Assembly: GCA_026996955.1 (NCBI GenBank)
Contig: JALWJV010000403.1
Span: forward strand, 1-9,116
Reading direction: 5' to 3'
Origin: Deltaproteobacteria bacterium
GTDB taxonomy: Bacteria; Desulfobacterota; Dissulfuribacteria; Dissulfuribacterales; QOAL01
Length of the DNA stretch: 9,116 bases
The translations under genes and the position numbers were made by a program. A model generated the notes under the pieces. The model saw only the letters and a program-made list of their open reading frames with translations, did no database searches and was not told where the DNA came from. Position 1 is the first letter of the stretch, and every line of letters begins with the position of its first letter. Of the stretch, positions 5,510 to 9,116 are shown one piece after another.

Positions 5510-5950
5510 ATGCATGAAACAGAACCAAGATATAAAAAAAATCTCAATAATCACGGTTTTACCCTGATAGAATTGCTGGTGGTTGTTATCATCATCGGCC
5601 TTCTGGCTGGACTGGTAGCGCCTAAATTCTTTGGAAAGCTCGGGGCCAGCAGGCAGAAAACCGCCAAGGCACAGATTGAACTGTTCGGCTCGGCGCTTGA
5701 CGAATTCCGGCTGGACAACGGACGCTATCCAACAACTGATGAAGGCCTTGAGGCACTGCGCAAGAATCCACAGGGACTTAAAAACTGGGCAGGGCCGTAT
5801 CTGCCAAAGGCAATTCCAAGGGACCCGTGGGGGAACGATTATGTCTATACATCTCCAGGAGAACACGGAGACTATGACCTCCTGAGTTACGGACGGGATG
5901 GCGAGCCTGGCGGGGAAGGAGAAGATGCCGATATAGTCAGCTGGGAATAA
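5510..5950 (+). CDS. gspG: Type II secretion major pseudopilin GspG
   Basis: This is a 146-residue protein of normal length for GspG. A type III (prepilin) signal, NNHG/FTLIELLVVV, predicts peptidase cleavage after Gly16, N-methylation of Phe17 and the conserved Glu21 (+5). A hydrophobic helix follows. The globular domain keeps the family signatures RYPTTDEGLEAL, the PYLPKAIPRDPWGN(D)Y segment and the C-terminal LLSYGRDGEPGGEGEDADI, which carries the calcium-binding Asp residues known in GspG. It builds the periplasmic pseudopilus that pushes substrates through the GspD secretin. It lies 44 nt upstream of gspE in the same direction, an unusual position, since gspG more often follows gspF. Confidence 0.96.
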   Translation: MHETEPRYKKNLNNHGFTLIELLVVVIIIGLLAGLVAPKFFGKLGASRQKTAKAQIELFGSALDEFRLDNGRYPTTDEGLEALRKNPQGLKNWAGPYLPKAIPRDPWGNDYVYTSPGEHGDYDLLSYGRDGEPGGEGEDADIVSWE

Positions 5951-5994
5951 CTGTAAGCCAATAGTTCATGACCTGAATTGACCGGAGACAATGT

Positions 5995-7683
5995 ATGCAA
6001 TTACCTGCAGGGTTTGATATTGAGAAGCTGAACATACGTTTCAGGGAGATGTTTGGCCTGCCACTGCCTGAAAATGGCAATGATAACCGGGAAGTTTCTC
6101 CATCAGAAAACGGCACGGAGGACGAAGCGGGCAGCAATACCCCCTTCACACCCCCTGATCCTGCGGATTTCGGTTTTACACTCATGGATGCGGGAGAATT
6201 TCCTGAAGAACCTCCAATGGTTGAGGGCCTCTCTCCCCAGACCATGAAGCAATGGAAGGTTGTTCCGCTTTCCGTTACCCCTGAAAAGGTAACAGTGGCA
6301 ATGGCTGATCCCCTTGACCTGTACCTTCGCGAAGTCCTTTCCGGCATTTTTAAGGTCAGGATTGAACCACGCTGGGCAGAGGAAGAGGATATTGTGGCTG
6401 CGGTTTACCGCTGGTACGAGGCAGACGTTGACCTGGAAGGCACCGAAGATGAGGAAACTGCTGAGCTTGACGACAGCCTCTGGGATGACCCTGAACAACT
6501 GCGGGACCTTGCAAGCGAGGCGCCTGTCATCAGGCTGGTTAACCATGTAATCAGCCGCTCGTTAGAGGTAAAGGCGTCAGACATCCACTTTGAACCGTAC
6601 AGGGATCAGTTGAAGATCCGCTTCCGCATTGACGGTGTACTCCATGATGTTGAGACAGTGTCAAAACGGCTGCAGCCTGCCATAACATCTCGCCTGAAAC
6701 TCATGGCAAAAATGAACATTGCCGAGATGAGGCTTCCCCAGGACGGGCGTATCAAGGTCAGAGAAGGCAAAAGGGAAATTGACATCCGCGTCTCATCCCT
6801 TCCCACCCTTTTTGGCGAAAGCATTGTCCTGAGGCTCCTTAACCGCGACGAGGTAAAACTTGAACTTTCAAGCCTTGGACTATCCGACGACATACTCTCA
6901 AACTTCGAAAAGATTATCCAGAAACCCTATGGTATGGTCCTGGTTACCGGCCCCACAGGAAGCGGAAAGACCACAACCCTCTATGCGGTAATGAACCGCA
7001 TCAACTCGCCGGACAAAAAAATCGTCACTGTTGAAGACCCGGTTGAATACCAGCTTGACGGCATAAACCAGATCCAGGTAAAGCCTGACATCGGCCTCAC
7101 CTTTGCCTCGTCCCTCAGGACAATACTGCGCCAGGACCCTGACGTGGTTCTTATCGGCGAGATCAGGGATACGGAAACTGCTGAAATTGCCGTGCAGTCT
7201 GCCCTTACAGGGCACCTTATGTTCTCAACCCTCCACACCAATGATGCAGCCAGCGCAATTACCCGGCTGCAGGAAATGGAGATTGAATCATACCTCCTGT
7301 CTTCCTGCCTCCTTGCAGTTATGGCACAGAGACTTGTTAGGCGAATCTGCCCGCACTGCCGCACACAATACCCTGTAAAGCCGGGATTTATCGAAGAGAT
7401 ATCAAAGGCCATGGGCGCTGAAATAGAAAACCCGCCTGAATTCCTGTGGAAGGGCAGGGGATGCCAGGCATGCGCCATGACAGGTTACTCAGGAAGAACC
7501 GGCATCTATGAACTCCTTTTAATTAACGATGAAATTGAAAGCCTGATTCTGAATGAAACAGACAGCGGCACTATTGCCGCAAGTGCCCAGGCAGCCGGTA
7601 TGAGGACCCTGAGGCAGGACGGGATCCTCAAGGTCCTTGCAGGAGAGACCACCTTTGAAGAGGTGATGAGGGTCACAAATTAA
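5995..7683 (+). CDS. gspE: Type II secretion ATPase GspE
   Basis: This is a 562-residue ATPase that powers pseudopilus assembly from the cytoplasmic face. ATG 5995 is chosen because GGAG (5984-5987) lies 7 nt upstream; an ATG at 5991 is out of frame. The N-terminal region (about 45-150) resembles the GspE/MshE N-terminal domain, joined by an acidic stretch (145-165). The catalytic domain starts near SDIHFEPY. Walker A is GPTGSGKTTT with Lys325, the Asp box is VEDPVE (346-351), and Walker B is VVLIGEIRD (384-392) with Glu389. The His box includes HLMFSTLHTND. The zinc-binding CxxC pair is complete: Cys452/Cys455 and Cys490/Cys493, typical of GspE and PilB-like ATPases. All key residues are present, so the enzyme should be active. 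Type IV pilus PilB is the alternative, but the adjacent GspG argues for GspE. Confidence 0.95.
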   Translation: MQLPAGFDIEKLNIRFREMFGLPLPENGNDNREVSPSENGTEDEAGSNTPFTPPDPADFGFTLMDAGEFPEEPPMVEGLSPQTMKQWKVVPLSVTPEKVTVAMADPLDLYLREVLSGIFKVRIEPRWAEEEDIVAAVYRWYEADVDLEGTEDEETAELDDSLWDDPEQLRDLASEAPVIRLVNHVISRSLEVKASDIHFEPYRDQLKIRFRIDGVLHDVETVSKRLQPAITSRLKLMAKMNIAEMRLPQDGRIKVREGKREIDIRVSSLPTLFGESIVLRLLNRDEVKLELSSLGLSDDILSNFEKIIQKPYGMVLVTGPTGSGKTTTLYAVMNRINSPDKKIVTVEDPVEYQLDGINQIQVKPDIGLTFASSLRTILRQDPDVVLIGEIRDTETAEIAVQSALTGHLMFSTLHTNDAASAITRLQEMEIESYLLSSCLLAVMAQRLVRRICPHCRTQYPVKPGFIEEISKAMGAEIENPPEFLWKGRGCQACAMTGYSGRTGIYELLLINDEIESLILNETDSGTIAASAQAAGMRTLRQDGILKVLAGETTFEEVMRVTN

Positions 7684-7737
7684 GTTATCCCTGACTCCAA
7701 CGATTCCGGAAAGCACTCAAAAAAATCAAGGTGAACA

Positions 7738-8943
7738 ATGCCCAAATTCTTTTATGAGGCCATTGATCCAGCAGGCCACAAGGTCACTGGCACAGAGGAG
7801 GCGGAAAGCCGCGATGAGCTTGTGGCATCCCTTGTCTCCAAGGGTGTTCAGCCCCTTAAGATAAAACGGCTCCAGCAGATTGAAGCACTGTGGCAGAGCA
7901 GGCTCAGCCATTTCAGCCATGATCATCTCCTGTACTTCACAAAGGAGCTTGCTGACCTGCTTGGAGCAGGCATACCTGTGGAACGCGCCCTTGCCATTCT
8001 TGCCGAATCTGCCGAGGAGTCACAGGTCAGAAAACTCATCAAGGATATACGCACCCAGATCCAGGGGGGCAAAAAACTCTCAGAGGCCCTTGCCGCTTGG
8101 CCATCTATCTTTGACAGCCTGTACGTGAACATGGTCAGGGTGGGCGAAATGGGTGGCGTCCTGCCCAGCGTTTTATCAAGGCTTGGAGATTTTCTTCAGC
8201 GCTCAAGGGAGACCAGGAAGTTTATAATAAACTCCTCTATCTATCCAACCATACTCATCTTTGTTGGAATCCTGTCGGTATTTATCCTGGTAACATTTGT
8301 AGTTCCGAAATTCGGTCAGATCTTTGAAGACATGAACCAGCCGGTGCCCTTTGCAACTGCAATCATAATTTCAGCCAGCACCTTTGTAAGGAAGTGGTGG
8401 TGGGTGATGGCCCTGGCAATTGCAAGTGGGGTAGCTGGTTTCTATCTGTGGCTTAAGAGCCCGGACGGGCGGGCGCAGTGGGACAGAATCGTCCTGAGGA
8501 TACCTGTTGCAGGACCGTTTGTGCGCACAGTGCAGTTAAGCCGGCTGTTCAGGACACTTGGGACACTGCTTGAAAGCGGAGTCCCCATACTCAAGGGGAT
8601 TGCCCTTGGTTCCGAGGTAATCACCAACTCTGTGCTTCGCGGTGCTATGGAAGATGTGTATAAAGGGGTCAGACAGGGAAGGAGCCTTAGCCATCTGCTG
8701 AAAAAGAGCGGTGAGTTTCCCTCCCTGGTGGTTCACCTGGTGGCAGTGGGTGAAGAGACCGGTGCCCTTGACAGGATGCTTCTCAAGATTGCAGACGACA
8801 TGGATGCCAAAATCCAGAATGACACCAAGATGTACCTCTCCATGGTGGAGCCTGTCACCATTGTCCTTATGGGCCTTGTAATCGGCGGGATAATCCTCTC
8901 CATGCTAATGGCAATATTCGGCATAAATGATATCAACATGTAA
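7738..8943 (+). CDS. gspF: Type II secretion inner-membrane platform protein GspF
   Basis: This is a 401-residue protein, the usual length for GspF. The start ATG 7738 has AAGGTG a few bases upstream, and the gene lies 54 nt after gspE. The N-terminus (FYEAIDPAGHKVTGTEEAES) is the conserved GspF opening. Two repeated cytoplasmic domains follow: one from about 65 with FTKELADLLGAGIPVERAL, and a second near 262 with LSRLFRTLGTLLESGVPIL, each ending in VGE motifs (VRVGEMGG and VAVGEETG). Membrane segments are seen at about 168-193, 219-238 and 370-396. GspF anchors GspE and the pseudopilus base in the inner membrane. Its 3' end overlaps the next pseudopilin gene by 17 nt, which points to translational coupling. 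Confidence 0.95.
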   Translation: MPKFFYEAIDPAGHKVTGTEEAESRDELVASLVSKGVQPLKIKRLQQIEALWQSRLSHFSHDHLLYFTKELADLLGAGIPVERALAILAESAEESQVRKLIKDIRTQIQGGKKLSEALAAWPSIFDSLYVNMVRVGEMGGVLPSVLSRLGDFLQRSRETRKFIINSSIYPTILIFVGILSVFILVTFVVPKFGQIFEDMNQPVPFATAIIISASTFVRKWWWVMALAIASGVAGFYLWLKSPDGRAQWDRIVLRIPVAGPFVRTVQLSRLFRTLGTLLESGVPILKGIALGSEVITNSVLRGAMEDVYKGVRQGRSLSHLLKKSGEFPSLVVHLVAVGEETGALDRMLLKIADDMDAKIQNDTKMYLSMVEPVTIVLMGLVIGGIILSMLMAIFGINDINM

Positions 8944-9116
8944 GCCGTTCAGATACCTGGACCAGGGCTTTACACTGATTGAGCTTCTGGTTGTGCTTGT
9001 GCTTGTGAGCCTCTTCAGCTCCCTGGTCTTTATCGCTGTTTCAAGCGGCATGCTTAAATCAGAAGAAAAGAGATTTGTACAGGGCTTTCAGGAAGATATG
9101 ACCCGGGCAAAGGCAT
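8927..9116 (+). CDS. Minor pseudopilin, GspH-like, 3' end beyond window
   Basis: ATG 8927 opens a frame that stays open for 63 codons to the right edge and overlaps the end of gspF by 17 nt in another frame. The start MISTCKPFRYLDQG is followed by the prepilin signature G/FTLIELLVVLVLVSLF, with cleavage after Gly14 and Glu at +5, then a hydrophobic helix. The visible globular part begins KSEEKRFVQGFQEDMTRAKA, which fits the pattern of GspH, where an Ala-rich helix runs into a beta domain. GspI is the alternative, and the missing C-terminus would decide. No strong Shine-Dalgarno sequence is seen, as expected for a coupled overlapping start. Confidence 0.85.
   Translation, partial: MISTCKPFRYLDQGFTLIELLVVLVLVSLFSSLVFIAVSSGMLKSEEKRFVQGFQEDMTRAKA

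Noticed and set aside
5222..5866. Minus-strand ORFs opposite rlpA and gspG
   Set aside because: They are shadows of well-recognised plus-strand genes, with no family features.
1..9116. CRISPR arrays, tRNA or rRNA genes, insertion sequences with transposase
   Set aside because: No regularly spaced direct repeats, no cloverleaf-like segment and no transposase motifs were seen on either strand.

Overview
The window looks like chromosome from an anaerobic, cytochrome-rich bacterium, most likely Desulfobacterota (Geobacter- or sulfate-reducer-like) or a neighbouring phylum such as Nitrospirota. The reasons are an exported multiheme c-type cytochrome, a periplasmic tandem rhodanese, a type II secretion operon and a probable selenocysteine codon. 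The phylum call is inference; there is no rRNA or other marker gene.

Left half (1-3657, minus strand). A selenocysteine-lyase-like cysteine desulfurase (2533-3657) is followed by about 530 bp of mostly non-coding DNA, then a two-gene operon read towards the left edge. The operon holds an 11-heme cytochrome c (658-2004) and a tandem-domain rhodanese (1-633, cut by the window edge). The main observation is in the cytochrome. The signal peptide and first heme motif lie in the same frame as the other ten heme motifs, separated only by one in-frame TGA (1813-1815). Immediately after that TGA the minus strand can fold into a hairpin whose loop starts AGGTC, like the loop of the E. coli fdhF SECIS element, at almost the same distance. 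I therefore read the gene as one 448-residue selenoprotein (Sec64) rather than a broken gene or two short ORFs. The operon has a good promoter (TTGACA, 15 bp, GATAAT), with a perfect 15-bp palindrome at the expected transcription start.

Middle (3658-4022). This divergent intergenic region is AT-rich. It holds a 12-bp-stem hairpin with a loop sequence also found in a second hairpin at 2207-2229, a spaced 10-bp inverted repeat, and a 58-codon minus-strand open frame without a good start that may be a gene remnant or repeat.

Right half (4023-9116, plus strand). A Uma2-family nuclease gene overlaps an RlpA-like lipoprotein gene with DPBB and SPOR domains. A type II secretion cluster follows in the order gspG, gspE, gspF and a further pseudopilin (gspH-like, cut by the right edge). 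These encode the major pseudopilin, the secretion ATPase, the inner-membrane platform and a minor pseudopilin.

Working model (inference): the left half is a selenium- or sulfur-linked redox module. The desulfurase could mobilise Se or S from cysteine or selenocysteine, and the exported Sec-cytochrome and rhodanese would act outside the cytoplasmic membrane. Pairing a rhodanese with a multiheme cytochrome recalls the Geobacter ext clusters tied to selenite and tellurite reduction.
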